Shown: piece after piece, positions 25,957 through 34,755 of the stretch | Position numbering within the stretch: position 1 is the first letter of the stretch | How the letters are laid out: every line of letters begins with the position of its first letter | Assembly: GCA_010092695.1 (NCBI GenBank) | Contig: JAADJJ010000001.1 | Span: 2,666,001 to 2,730,000, forward strand | From: Enterobacteriaceae bacterium 4M9 | GTDB taxonomy: Bacteria; Pseudomonadota; Gammaproteobacteria; Enterobacterales; Enterobacteriaceae | Reading direction: 5' to 3' | DNA length: 64,000 bases | Made by a program: the position numbers and the translations under genes | The notes under the pieces: model-generated | Seen by the model: only the letters and a program-made list of their open reading frames with translations | What the model was told of the DNA's origin: nothing | Databases searched by the model: none

Positions 25957-27996
25957 ATGACGCAGTCTGCTGCATCTGCCAGTGAAAAAGACAAAATCAA
26001 TCCGGTCGTGTTTTACACCTCCGCAGGGCTGATTTTGTTATTTTCCCTGATGACCATTTTTTACAGTTCCCTTTCCGCCGCCTGGATTGGCCATGCACTT
26101 AACTGGGTGTCCGCCACCTTCGGCTGGTATTACCTGCTGGCGGCCACGCTCTATATTGTGTTTGTGGTGTTTATCGCCTGCTCACGCTTTGGCTCCATTA
26201 AGCTGGGGCCAGAACACTCACGCCCGGAATTCAGCGTCACCAGTTGGGCCTCAATGTTGTTTGCCGCCGGGATCGGCATTGATCTGATGTTCTTCTCCGT
26301 TGCTGAACCGGTCACGCAGTATATGCAGCCGCCCGAAGGTGCAGGACAAACGATGGAGGCAGCGCGCCAGGCCATGGTCTGGACGCTGTTTCACTATGGT
26401 CTTACCGGCTGGTCAATGTATGCACTGATGGGGATTGCGCTCGGCTACTTCAGCTACCGCTATAACCTGCCGCTGACCATCCGCTCTGCGCTGTACCCCA
26501 TTTTTGGCAAGCGTATTAACGGCCCAATCGGCCACACGGTGGATATTGCGGCAGTGATCGGTACCATTTTCGGTATCGCGACCACGCTCGGCATTGGTGT
26601 GGTGCAGCTTAACTATGGACTGAACGTGCTGTTCGACGTGCCGGACAGCATGAGCACCAGGGCAGCGCTGATCGTGCTGTCTGTGGTGATTGCCACTATC
26701 TCGGTGACCTCTGGCGTGGATAAAGGCATCCGCGTGCTGTCGCTGCTTAATGTTGCGCTGGCGCTGGGCCTGATTCTGTTTGTGCTGTTTGTCGGTAAAA
26801 CCACCTTTTTGCTTAACGCGCTGGTGCTCAACATCGGTGATTACGTTAACCGCTTTATGGGGATGACACTCAACAGCTTTGCCTTTGACCGCCCGGTGGA
26901 ATGGATGAATAACTGGACGCTGTTCTTTTGGGCCTGGTGGGTAGCGTGGTCGCCGTTTGTTGGCCTGTTTCTGGCGCGCATTTCTCGCGGGCGCACCATT
27001 CGCGAGTTTGTGCTCGGCACGCTGATTATTCCGTTTACTTTCACCCTGCTGTGGCTGTCTGTTTTCGGCAACAGCGCGCTGTATGAAATCATCCACGGTA
27101 ACGCTGATTTTGCCGCCGAGACTATCGCCCATCCTGAGCGTGGCTTCTACAGTCTGCTGGCGCAGTACCCGGCATTTACCTTCAGCGCCTCGGTCGCCAC
27201 CATTACCGGGCTGTTGTTTTACGTGACGTCGGCAGACTCCGGCGCGCTGGTGCTCGGCAACTTCACCTCAAAGCTCAAGGACATCAACAGCGATGCGCCC
27301 AACTGGCTGCGCATCTTCTGGTCGGTGGCTATCGGCGTGCTGACGCTGGGGATGTTGATGACTAACGGTATTTCGGCATTGCAGAACGCCACCGTCATCA
27401 TGGGTCTGCCGTTCAGTTTTGTGATTTTCTTTATTATGGCCGGGCTGTATAAGTCGCTGAAGGTGGAAGATTACCGTCGCCAGAGCGCCAACCGCGAAAC
27501 GCCGCAGTGGCTGGCAGCAGGTCAGGACAGGTTAAGCTGGAAGAAGCGTTTGTCGCGCCTGATGAATTACCCTGGCACGCGCCACACCAAAGAGATGATG
27601 GAGCGCGTGTGTTTCCCGGCAATGGAAGAAGTGGCACACGAGCTGGAACTGCGCGGCGCGCAGGTTCAGTTGCAAAGTCTGCCACCGGAAGATGGCGACG
27701 CGTTGGGTCACCTGGAGCTTTTGGTGATGTTGGGTGAGGAGCAGAACTTTATCTATCAAATCTGGCCGCAGCAGTATGCTATTCCGGGCTTTACCTATCG
27801 CGCCCGCAGCGGTAAATCCAGCTACTACCGCCTTGAAACTTTCCTGCTTGAAGGCAGCCAGGGCAACGACCTGATGGATTACAGTAAAGAACAGGTGATT
27901 CTGGATATTCTGGACAGCTATGAACGCCACCTGAACTTTATTCACCTGCATCGTGAAGCGCCGGGTAACAATATTACGTTTCCGCAAATGGGTTAA
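25957..27996 (+). CDS. betT: High-affinity choline transporter BetT (BCCT family)
   Basis: Proton- or sodium-driven choline uptake carrier of the betaine/choline/carnitine family in the inner membrane. It has 679 residues (E. coli 677) and about twelve transmembrane helices. BCCT landmarks are FAAGIGIDLMFFSVAEPVTQY near residue 108 and FFWAWWVAWSPFVGLFLARISRGRTIREF near residue 325, with VTSADSGALVLGNFTSK near residue 425. The long cytoplasmic C-terminal domain (~490-679) is the osmosensing tail typical of BetT. AGAGG precedes the ATG. It supplies choline to BetA and BetB encoded divergently. A strong terminator follows. Confidence 0.97.
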   Translation: MTQSAASASEKDKINPVVFYTSAGLILLFSLMTIFYSSLSAAWIGHALNWVSATFGWYYLLAATLYIVFVVFIACSRFGSIKLGPEHSRPEFSVTSWASMLFAAGIGIDLMFFSVAEPVTQYMQPPEGAGQTMEAARQAMVWTLFHYGLTGWSMYALMGIALGYFSYRYNLPLTIRSALYPIFGKRINGPIGHTVDIAAVIGTIFGIATTLGIGVVQLNYGLNVLFDVPDSMSTRAALIVLSVVIATISVTSGVDKGIRVLSLLNVALALGLILFVLFVGKTTFLLNALVLNIGDYVNRFMGMTLNSFAFDRPVEWMNNWTLFFWAWWVAWSPFVGLFLARISRGRTIREFVLGTLIIPFTFTLLWLSVFGNSALYEIIHGNADFAAETIAHPERGFYSLLAQYPAFTFSASVATITGLLFYVTSADSGALVLGNFTSKLKDINSDAPNWLRIFWSVAIGVLTLGMLMTNGISALQNATVIMGLPFSFVIFFIMAGLYKSLKVEDYRRQSANRETPQWLAAGQDRLSWKKRLSRLMNYPGTRHTKEMMERVCFPAMEEVAHELELRGAQVQLQSLPPEDGDALGHLELLVMLGEEQNFIYQIWPQQYAIPGFTYRARSGKSSYYRLETFLLEGSQGNDLMDYSKEQVILDILDSYERHLNFIHLHREAPGNNITFPQMG

Positions 27997-28020
27997 ACGT
28001 TATCTTTTGCTACATACTAA

Positions 28021-28052
28021 AAAAAACACCCCGATTTATCGGGGTGTTTTTT
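28021..28052. terminator. betT terminator (bidirectional)
   Basis: A perfect 14-bp stem, AAAAAACACCCCGA with TCGGGGTGTTTTTT, closes a TTTA loop. The A and T runs let it work on both strands, for betT and for the small minus-strand gene that follows. Confidence 0.95.
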
Positions 28053-28063
28053 GTCAGATGCTA

Positions 28064-28237
28064 TCAGGCTTGCTTGCGCAGTACGTCCTTTACCCGCGAG
28101 GCGAGTTTTTTGACGCCTTGCCCACTTTTCACACCCGCCCAGCGGGTGGCGCACGCATCACGTAAATCCTGGCTCTGGGGAGTGTTCAGCCAACGCCCTA
28201 TCAGAGAACCTCGACCCGAACTCGCAAATTTCGCCAT
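28064..28237 (-). CDS. Small basic hypothetical protein (57 aa)
   Basis: I do not recognise this 57-residue protein (MAKFASSGRGSLIGRWLNT start, GVKKLASRVKDVLRKQA end). It is strongly basic with an amphipathic C-terminal helix and has no signal peptide or transmembrane segment. Support for it being a gene comes from the excellent AGGAGGAA directly before the ATG at 28237 and from the terminator just past its stop. An earlier in-frame ATG at 28261 lacks a ribosome-binding site. Nucleic-acid or membrane-surface binding would fit its charge but is speculation. Confidence 0.65.
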   Translation of the reverse strand: MAKFASSGRGSLIGRWLNTPQSQDLRDACATRWAGVKSGQGVKKLASRVKDVLRKQA

Positions 28238-28473
28238 ATTTCCTCCTCGCGTACAACGCAAAAAATCTTTTAACTCAGTACATTAAACATTATTCACGCA
28301 GTTTATCAGGATATTCTTATACCGGTGACGTGTGCGATCGCAGCATTGTGTAAAAAACCGCAAAGAATGAGTCGCTTACCTTGCTCTTCGCGGCAAAGCG
28401 CGTCAGGTTTCTGTTAGCTCACTTTGTTTGGTGCAATGATGAATGTTGTTTTGCCAACGCGTGAGCACCTGGC

Positions 28474-28489
28474 GCAGGACTCCTCCTGC
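28474..28489 (+). promoter_or_regulatory. Hairpin in the leader of the amphi-Trp gene
   Basis: GCAGGA-CTCC-TCCTGC is a perfect 6-bp stem ending 19 bases before the ATG and just before AAGGAG. A role in translation control is possible but unproven. The rest of the 28238-28508 gap shows no gene. Confidence 0.35.
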
Positions 28490-28508
28490 ACACATCAAGG
28501 AGCACAAT

Positions 28509-28730
28509 ATGAAACCAGAACGTGATATTGAGAAGGTGTATTCGAACAAGGAATTTGTTGCCAAGCTGCGCCGCCTGGCCGATGCCATTGAGTCCGGCGA
28601 AAAATTCGAAATTCAGGTCGCCGGTGAGCGTATTTATGTGCCAGTGCGCGCCGAATTTAGCGTAGAGCATGAGCGCGGCAGCGAGGAAGAAGAGTTAGAG
28701 TTTCAGATTAAATGGGCGCTTAACGCTTAA
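28509..28730 (+). CDS. Amphi-Trp domain protein
   Basis: A 73-residue acidic protein consisting of a single amphi-Trp domain: the N-terminal helix YSNKEFVAKLRRLADAIESG, the strand pair KFEIQVAGERIYVPV and the tail EEEELEFQIKWALNA. The family is widespread in bacteria and archaea and has no established function. AAGGAG lies 6 bases before the ATG at 28509, which is preferred over an in-frame start at 28443. It is followed by a palindromic terminator and converges on the AroE-like gene. Confidence 0.85.
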   Translation: MKPERDIEKVYSNKEFVAKLRRLADAIESGEKFEIQVAGERIYVPVRAEFSVEHERGSEEEELEFQIKWALNA

Positions 28731-28743
28731 GCGCACTGTGAAC

Positions 28744-28763
28744 GCCGGGAGCATGCTCCCGGC
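28744..28763. terminator. Palindromic hairpin between convergent genes
   Basis: GCCGGGAGCATGCTCCCGGC is a perfect 20-base palindrome between the stops of the amphi-Trp gene and the AroE-like gene. It has no T run, so it may act as a transcript end stabiliser rather than an intrinsic terminator. Confidence 0.6.
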
Positions 28764-28771
28764 ATACAGCA

Positions 28772-29608
28772 TCAGTAACGGATTTGAGCCACCTGACGCA
28801 GGTTTTCTGCCGTCGCGCTCGCCAGACCAAAAAACTCCAGATAAGCCGGGATCATTTCAAACAGCATATCTATTCCCTGCTGGGTCACGCACCCGCGCTC
28901 GCGGGCAGCACTCAGAAACGGCGTTATCGCCTGCTTCATCACCACTTCCCCAACAAACGTGCCCGGCGCCAGGTGCTCAACCGCCAGCGGCAGTTCATCC
29001 CCCGCGTGCATGCCAAGTGGCGTGGCATTCACCACAATGTCATGATCGGCGGGATGACGCTCACCGGTGCGCACTTCCAGCGCCGGATAATGGGCGCGTA
29101 GCCGTGACGCCAGCGCATCACTGACGGCCTGGCGGCTATCAAACAACGTCAGGCTGGCAACGCCTGCCGCTGCAAGCGACGCGGCGATGGCACTACCGAC
29201 GCCACCGCTGCCGACCACCAGCGCCCGCCGCGCCTGCGCCGGCTGGCCGCGCTGCAACATGCCGCGCACGAAGCCTTCGCCGTCAAACATGTCGCCATGC
29301 AGTTGGCCGTCTTCGCCCATGCGCACGGCATTGCAGGCACCGGCAATGCGCGCGGTTGGGCTCATGGTTGCCACTAAATCACAGGTGCTGACTTTGTGCG
29401 GCATGGTAATCAGTGCACCAATAACGTTAGTGGTGCTAAACAACGCCGACAGCAGCGCCGGGTAAGCCTGCACCTTGACGCCCAACGGCACCACTTTGAC
29501 ATTCTCACCCTGTGATTCAAACCACGGGTTGTAAATCATCGGCGCTTTAAAGCTCTCCGTTGGCCAACCAAGGTGCGCGATAATGCGCGTCTTTCCATCA
29601 ATGACCAT
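28772..29608 (-). CDS. AroE-like (shikimate/quinate dehydrogenase family) oxidoreductase
   Basis: NAD(P)-dependent dehydrogenase of the shikimate dehydrogenase family (278 residues). The catalytic lysine is in LITMPHKVSTCD near residue 70 and the Rossmann loop is VVGSGGVGSAIAASLAAAG near residue 132. The substrate-site Asn is in AGACNAVR and Asp in HGDMFDGEGF. The usual carboxylate-binding HSxSP is replaced by SFKAP (GWPTESFKAPMIYN), and NTDG by MFDG, so the substrate may differ from shikimate. It is last in the operon with the MFS carrier and QuiC, which suggests conversion of quinate, shikimate or a relative to dehydroshikimate. Confidence 0.85.
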   Translation of the reverse strand: MVIDGKTRIIAHLGWPTESFKAPMIYNPWFESQGENVKVVPLGVKVQAYPALLSALFSTTNVIGALITMPHKVSTCDLVATMSPTARIAGACNAVRMGEDGQLHGDMFDGEGFVRGMLQRGQPAQARRALVVGSGGVGSAIAASLAAAGVASLTLFDSRQAVSDALASRLRAHYPALEVRTGERHPADHDIVVNATPLGMHAGDELPLAVEHLAPGTFVGEVVMKQAITPFLSAARERGCVTQQGIDMLFEMIPAYLEFFGLASATAENLRQVAQIRY

Positions 29609-29611
29609 GTT

Positions 29612-30931
29612 TTACTCCACACCAGGCAGTTCGATGCGCTTCACATCGCCCAGGATAAACACATAAGCAAAAACGCCCAGCAGTGCTGCGCCGCCAATAT
29701 AAATAAGGGCGTAGAAGAAATTGCCGGTAGCGGCGACGATAAAACCAATCACCAGCGGTGTCAGAATGGAGGCCATATTAGAGCAGAAGTTAAACAACCC
29801 ACCGGTCAGCCCGGCCAGTGATTTCGGTGCCATGTCGGAAATCAGCGTCCAGCCCAGTCCCACCATGCCCTGACCGAAGAAAGCCAGCGACAATACGGCA
29901 ATGACTGCATGATCGTTTGGCATCCAGTTAGCGGCGATAATGCTGCTTGCCATCAACAACCCGGCGATAATCGGCAGCTTGCGGGCAATATTGGCCGACC
30001 CCGTACGCTTAAGTAATACGTCAGACACCCAGCCGCCCGCCATGACGCCAATGGCTGCCGCCAGAAACGGCATGATGGCGAAAAAGCCAATTTTAAGCCA
30101 TGGCATCTGGCGCTCGGTGGCAAGATAAGTCGGAAACCAGGTCAGGAAGAACACCAGCGTAGTGTTACCGGCAAACTGGCCGATGCCCGCGCCGATAATC
30201 TGGCGGCACTTCAGCAGCAGTTTGACGTTATGCCAGCTGAAGTTCATCTTTGGCTCGGCCTGCGGCGTGGCCGCATCAAGACCAATATGTTCCAGCTCAG
30301 CGCTATTGGCGCTGGTTGATTCGTGCGGCTCGTGGTAATAGCGCCACCACACCAGCGCAAACAACAATCCGGCGGCACCGACTACAATAAAAAGCCAGCG
30401 CCAGCCGAAGGTTTCCATAATAAAGAACAGCAGCGGCGCAAACGCCGCCAGCCCCACGTATTCGCCCACGGTATACACCGCCGTAGCGCGTGCGCGTTCA
30501 TGCTGGGGAAACCATTTGCCCACCACCCGACTGTTGACCGGAAAACACGGTGCTTCACTCAGCCCCAGCCCGAGGCGGCACAGCAACAGCGATTTAATGC
30601 CCACGGTGGCGCCATGCAGCAGCGTAAACGCCGACCAGCACACCAGCGAGATAGCATAGGTAATTTTGTTGCCAAAGCGGTCAAGGAAGATACCGCCGGG
30701 GATCTGCATCACAGCATAAGTCCAGGCAAACGCTGAAAATACAATACCCATCATTGCAGCACCAATACCGAGGTCGCGATTCACTTCGGTTGCCGCAATG
30801 CCGAGCACTGTGCGGTCGAGATAATTGATCATTGTGCCGATAGCCAGCAGCGCCAGGATAACGAACCGGGCGCGCGTGCGTTTTTCGGCACGCGCATGCG
30901 AAGCGGCAGTGCCGCTCTGTGGGGATGTCAT
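29612..30931 (-). CDS. MFS transporter (anion:cation symporter type), probable quinate/shikimate-type uptake
   Basis: Twelve-helix major facilitator of the ACS branch (439 residues). TM1 starts FVILALLAIGTMINYLDRTVL, followed by the motif LDRFGNKITY after TM2 and SRVVGKWFPQHERARATAVY in the mid-N half. The second half begins near residue 235. ACS carriers import organic anions such as galactonate, glucarate or phthalate. Its position between quiC and an aroE-like gene suggests uptake of a quinate- or shikimate-type hydroaromatic acid. AAAGGAC lies 9 bases before the ATG at 30931. Four bases separate its stop codon from the AroE-like start. Confidence 0.85.
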   Translation of the reverse strand: MTSPQSGTAASHARAEKRTRARFVILALLAIGTMINYLDRTVLGIAATEVNRDLGIGAAMMGIVFSAFAWTYAVMQIPGGIFLDRFGNKITYAISLVCWSAFTLLHGATVGIKSLLLCRLGLGLSEAPCFPVNSRVVGKWFPQHERARATAVYTVGEYVGLAAFAPLLFFIMETFGWRWLFIVVGAAGLLFALVWWRYYHEPHESTSANSAELEHIGLDAATPQAEPKMNFSWHNVKLLLKCRQIIGAGIGQFAGNTTLVFFLTWFPTYLATERQMPWLKIGFFAIMPFLAAAIGVMAGGWVSDVLLKRTGSANIARKLPIIAGLLMASSIIAANWMPNDHAVIAVLSLAFFGQGMVGLGWTLISDMAPKSLAGLTGGLFNFCSNMASILTPLVIGFIVAATGNFFYALIYIGGAALLGVFAYVFILGDVKRIELPGVE

Positions 30932-31084
30932 GTCGGTGTGTCCTTTTTTATACATATCCGGTCGCCTTTCAGGCCGCATGCTCACATAGCCCACTGAAGA
31001 CGCCGGATGTAGGTTACAGGTGATTATTATTATTGATACAGCGTGGCATCCTGCCCTGAACCCGTTGATTGTTAACGGGTGATG

Positions 31085-32938
31085 CTACTCCGTGCGCCGC
31101 ATCGCGGCAAGGCGTACTGCGGCATTTGTTGCTCCATATTGTTGATAATTCGCACGCCGCTCCACCAGTTCAAAGCTAAAGCGCCCCTCCTCGAACGCCA
31201 GCGTATACAGATGCAGGAACTCGCCGCCCAGCTCATCGCGCTCATAGAGGATTTGACGCGGACGCAGCGTTGCCAGCAGCGCTTCGCTGTCGCTGTAGCG
31301 CGCCTGCAAATCGTCGTAATAGTTTTCCGGTATGGGCAGCCTTGCCATACCACGAGCGCCAAGGTCATCGGCAATGCTCAGAATATCGTCGCAGGCAAAC
31401 GCCGCGTGCTGCAAACCACTACCGTGATAGCAGGCGACCGAGCGAGCAAGTTGCGTATCGAGACTGCGCGAGATATTCAGCGGCAGGCGAATACGGTTAC
31501 AGGGACTGTGTACCACCTGGCTGCGCACCAGACCGTAAGGATCGGCCAGACTCCAGGCTCCCTGTAGCTCAAAACCAAATACGGCACGAAAAAACATCAC
31601 CCAGTTCTGGCGACTGCCTGGCACCAGCCCAAGCGCCAGATGGTCAATACCGCTGAACTGCGCACTGTCCTGCTCGTTGCGCCGATGAAAATCGGTATGC
31701 CATTGCTCATTGGCTTCAATCAGATAAATCAGGCTACCGTCAGGTGCGCAGATGGCAGGTAACGCCCGTTCATCCGGGCCATGTTTTTCCTGCCAGAGTG
31801 GATAACCATAATCCTGCGCCCGCTGTAATAGCTGCGCAGCGCCTTTCACGCGCCAGGCCATGGCGCACAGGGAAATGCCGTGGCGGCGATGGAAGTCATC
31901 TGCCCAACTGTGCGGCTGATGATTGATGATGATGTTGGCCCCGCCGTTGCGCCACCAGTCCACCTGCTTACTACGGTGTTCACCTGCATGGGTAAAACCA
32001 AGTGGGCGCAGTGCCTTGCCCAGCGCGTCGCCCCCCGTTTCGTCGGTGGCAAATTCGATAAACTCTACGCCCTGGTAAACCGGCAGTGGCGCGGAATGGA
32101 ACAGTTCAGCATCAACGGGTGTCCCAGTGCTCCGGGTCTGCTCTTCAAGCCACAGCAGTGAGCGCCAGCCGTCTTTCGCCGTAGGCACACCCGGTACAGC
32201 ACGAAAACCATCATTAAAAACTTCCAGCGACCACGGGCCGCGGTAACCATGGGCGGTAAGCTCGCGGGCAAACTCCACCACCGGTAGCTCACCCTGGCCT
32301 GGAAAGCAGCGGTAATGACGGCTCCACTCCAGCACATCCATTTTCATCAACGGTGCGTCAGCCAGCTGTAAAAAGCTGATTTTTTCCACCGGAATATCCT
32401 CAAGACCGCCGAGCCTGTCGCCACGCGCCAGAATGTGGAAGCTGTCGAGTACCAGCCCCAGCGCCGGGTTGTCTACGGCCGCGACGCGCTGCCAGGCCTC
32501 ACGAAAGCGGCTCACATGTCTGCCCCACGCCAGCGCCTCGTAGCCCACAGTAATCCCCTCGCGCTGAGCCAGTTCTGCCAGCGCGCCAAGGTCACTAATT
32601 TGCAGGTCGATATTGTCTGAACAGGTCGATGAGACGTTACTGCACAGCAGCATGTTGTCGCAGCCAAGTTCGTGCATCAGCGCAAATTTGCGCCGCGCCC
32701 GCTCCATATTGGCCGCAAATCGCTCACGCGACTCGCCTTCAAAGTCGCGAAATGGCTGAAACAGCAGGATTTGCAGGCCAAGATCGGCGCACAAGCGGCG
32801 CACGTCGGCAGGGGTACCCGGATAATAAAGCAGATCGTTTTCAAAGAGTTCTATACCGTCAAAGCCAGCGGCGGCAATGGCGTGCAGCTTTTCCGGCAGT
32901 GTGCCGGAGACGGAAACGGTGGCAATCGAACGCTGCAT
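31085..32938 (-). CDS. quiC: 3-dehydroshikimate dehydratase QuiC (TIM barrel + VOC domain)
   Basis: Dehydrates 3-dehydroshikimate to protocatechuate. The 617-residue protein has the two-domain QuiC1 layout known from Pseudomonas. The N-terminal sugar-phosphate-isomerase barrel has metal ligands in VGYEALAWGRH (Glu), LVLDSFHIL (Asp), ISFLQLADAP (Gln) and WSLEVFND (Glu). The C-terminal vicinal-oxygen-chelate domain resembles 4-hydroxyphenylpyruvate dioxygenase, with His in GIDHLALGL and SGLQHAAFAC and Glu in GGEFLHLYTL. The start at 32938 (MQRSIATVSVSG) marks the barrel's first strand. It heads the operon with an MFS carrier and an AroE-like enzyme. No protocatechuate-cleavage genes are in the window. 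Confidence 0.9.
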   Translation of the reverse strand: MQRSIATVSVSGTLPEKLHAIAAAGFDGIELFENDLLYYPGTPADVRRLCADLGLQILLFQPFRDFEGESRERFAANMERARRKFALMHELGCDNMLLCSNVSSTCSDNIDLQISDLGALAELAQREGITVGYEALAWGRHVSRFREAWQRVAAVDNPALGLVLDSFHILARGDRLGGLEDIPVEKISFLQLADAPLMKMDVLEWSRHYRCFPGQGELPVVEFARELTAHGYRGPWSLEVFNDGFRAVPGVPTAKDGWRSLLWLEEQTRSTGTPVDAELFHSAPLPVYQGVEFIEFATDETGGDALGKALRPLGFTHAGEHRSKQVDWWRNGGANIIINHQPHSWADDFHRRHGISLCAMAWRVKGAAQLLQRAQDYGYPLWQEKHGPDERALPAICAPDGSLIYLIEANEQWHTDFHRRNEQDSAQFSGIDHLALGLVPGSRQNWVMFFRAVFGFELQGAWSLADPYGLVRSQVVHSPCNRIRLPLNISRSLDTQLARSVACYHGSGLQHAAFACDDILSIADDLGARGMARLPIPENYYDDLQARYSDSEALLATLRPRQILYERDELGGEFLHLYTLAFEEGRFSFELVERRANYQQYGATNAAVRLAAMRRTE

Positions 32939-32976
32939 GATTTTCTCGCTTTGCAGGGGAAGATGGCACAAGATTT

Positions 32977-33063
32977 GTACCATTTGGTACTCATTGCAAA
33001 TAAATAGCTGCAATTTTGTGACAAAAAATCACAATATCACGTACAGCTTTGTTTCCATTTGGT
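32977..33063. promoter_or_regulatory. Two CCATTTGGT operator-like sites upstream of quiC
   Basis: GTACCATTTGGTAC (32977-32990) is an inverted repeat with GTACC/GGTAC arms, 38 bases before the quiC ATG. The core CCATTTGGT recurs at 33055-33063, 75 bases away. Between them, TGTGA-N7-TCACA (33017-33033) resembles a CRP site with one extra spacer base. No regulator gene is adjacent, so the binding protein is unknown. Confidence 0.45.
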
Positions 33064-33187
33064 GTAAATCCCGCAGCAACAAAAAAATGAGTCCTGATAA
33101 GCTCGCCAGGAATGCTCTGACATTGCCAGTGATTCACAATTTCTCCACGGTTATTCGATAAAACGTAACAACCAACTGGAGGTGCTT

Positions 33188-33634
33188 ATGAAAAAACACA
33201 TTGCTTTGATAGTTATGATGACCTGCGCCTTCGCGCCGATTGTTAATGCCGCAGGCCCAGGCGACGGCGGCCCGGACAGGCAGAACCAACAAAGATGGTA
33301 TAAGTCCGGATCAAATCACGATGAGCGTCGCGCACCGCAGCAGCAGCGTGAGAACCGCCCTAATGGCAACGGACACGCTAACAATGACAGATACGGCAAA
33401 CCCGGTGGTGCACAAGAGCATTTTTCCTGGCAAGGTCGCGACTACCGTAAAGGCCAGCCCGCACCAGAGCGTTTTCGCGGCGAACGCTATCGCGTCAACG
33501 ACTGGCGAGATCGCGGTCTTTACCAACCGCCGTCAGGACATTACTGGACACGCATTGATGGCAATTATGTTCTGATCGCCGCCGCAACAGGTGTAATAAC
33601 CAGTATTTTACTGGGTAATGTGCTGAGTCACTAA
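33188..33634 (+). CDS. RcnB/CigR-like periplasmic or inner-membrane protein
   Basis: A 148-residue exported protein. The signal peptide is MKKHIALIVMMTCAFAPIVNA (cut after VNA), followed by a low-complexity Gly/Asn/Gln/Arg-rich stretch (~22-85) and an RcnB-type domain (YRKGQPAPERFRGERYRVNDW, then YQPPSGHYWTRIDGNYVLIA). A hydrophobic C-terminal segment, AAATGVITSILLGNVL, could be a membrane anchor. RcnB in E. coli modulates nickel/cobalt efflux, and the related CigR of Salmonella is a virulence modulator; neither role is shown here. A NicO-type transporter lies 2 kb away but is not co-transcribed. TGGAGGT precedes the ATG at 33188. A terminator follows. Confidence 0.8.
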   Translation: MKKHIALIVMMTCAFAPIVNAAGPGDGGPDRQNQQRWYKSGSNHDERRAPQQQRENRPNGNGHANNDRYGKPGGAQEHFSWQGRDYRKGQPAPERFRGERYRVNDWRDRGLYQPPSGHYWTRIDGNYVLIAAATGVITSILLGNVLSH

Positions 33635-33646
33635 ATACCACAATAT

Positions 33647-33673
33647 CAGGCTGGCATTACGCCAGCCTGTTTT
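33647..33673 (+). terminator. Terminator after the RcnB-like gene
   Basis: CAGGCTGGC and GCCAGCCTG make a perfect 9-bp stem around ATTAC, followed by TTTT. Confidence 0.92.
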
Positions 33674-33857
33674 ACGCACGCGACATTCGCCCGCTGCAAA
33701 ATAGTGTCAGCAGTTAAACCTGTCTTGTTAATCATCCCTCGATGGCACACCGCACCCGTTATAATCTCAGGATAAGGTGTTTATTCACGGCTGTTTTGCC
33801 AGTGAAATAACAACAGCAGAATCAGAATATAATGTTGTGCATTGCGGCTGCTTGCCT

Positions 33858-34514
33858 TTAATAATGCTGACGGGTAATCATTTCCGCGCCAATATCAATC
33901 ATACGGTGAATAATGCGCTCGGCTTCCAGCTCATTGCGTGCTGCCAGCATCTCCATGAGTGAACCGTATGATTCGTAATGCCCCACCATTTCACGCGCAG
34001 CAGGGTACAGAAAATGAAAATTCGGCCCGACACGTACCCACAGTTGTTCAATCATCTCCGTGAGTGTGGGTAAGTGAGCAAAACCATACAGACGAAAGCG
34101 TAGCGCCCGGTTGGCCTGTAATACCGACTCCACGACACCGCTCTGGCGCGCATGTCGGTACGCTTCAACCAGCTGGCGCAGCACGTCAATCTGCTCGCCG
34201 TTAATGCTCCGGCACGCCTCACGGACCGCCATACCTTCAAGGTTTTTACGAATTGCCGTAATTTCCTGAAAGCGGGCCTGCGCCATTCGCGGCACCTGAA
34301 ATGCCTGTGCTGGGGTAGCGTCCAGCGCACCCGATGATACCAGCCGCAGCAGCGCCTCCCGGACTGGCGTAATGCTGGTGCCAAGCTGGGCTGCAATCTC
34401 TTTGGTGACCAGACGCGCGCCGGGTTTGAGTGCCCCCACAATCAACGCCCCCTTCAGCCGCATCTCAACCTGAGTCGTGAGACTGACGCGCTGCGCTTTT
34501 TCAAGAGTTAGCAT
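33858..34514 (-). CDS. mcbR: GntR-family (FCD) regulator McbR
   Basis: GntR-family DNA-binding protein of 218 residues (E. coli McbR 221). The N-terminal winged helix has RVSLTTQVEMRLKGALIVGALKPGARL and the near-invariant LGTSITPVREALLRLVS (~45-62). A C-terminal all-helical FCD domain follows, with EMIEQLWVRVGPNFHFLYP. The matches to E. coli McbR as I recall it are strong, and the neighbour curA is the same as in E. coli. McbR there controls ybiM and colanic-acid-linked mucoidy and biofilm; whether it does so here is unknown. The upstream AT-rich gap (34515-34755) shows no gene. Confidence 0.82.
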   Translation of the reverse strand: MLTLEKAQRVSLTTQVEMRLKGALIVGALKPGARLVTKEIAAQLGTSITPVREALLRLVSSGALDATPAQAFQVPRMAQARFQEITAIRKNLEGMAVREACRSINGEQIDVLRQLVEAYRHARQSGVVESVLQANRALRFRLYGFAHLPTLTEMIEQLWVRVGPNFHFLYPAAREMVGHYESYGSLMEMLAARNELEAERIIHRMIDIGAEMITRQHY

Positions 34515-34720
34515 AATCTTTCCTAATCAATCGAAACTAGCTTTTATTAGCAGTAAATGACGCTCATGTCATTAGTTTTGCTAAAGTATTTTCTGGATTG
34601 AACAGGAAGCAAGAGTTTAACAATCACCACAAAATCGCGACTATTGGCTTAACTTCAGAATAAAAACATCAGTAACGCTTTCGTGTTTTTAGAGTGAGAA
34701 GAGAAAGAGAATGACATAAA

Positions 34721-34745
34721 GCCGCTTCACAGAACGCAAAGCGGC
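34721..34745 (-). terminator. Possible terminator after curA
   Basis: GCCGCTT and AAGCGGC form a 7-bp stem with an 11-base loop, 11 bases beyond the curA stop on the minus strand. The T run is weak (CTTTATG), so termination strength is uncertain. Confidence 0.45.
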
Positions 34746-34755
34746 AGCAAAAAAT

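Noticed and set aside
33017..33033. TGTGA-N7-TCACA as a full CRP site upstream of quiC
   Set aside because: The spacer is one base too long for a standard CRP site; mentioned only as a near-match.
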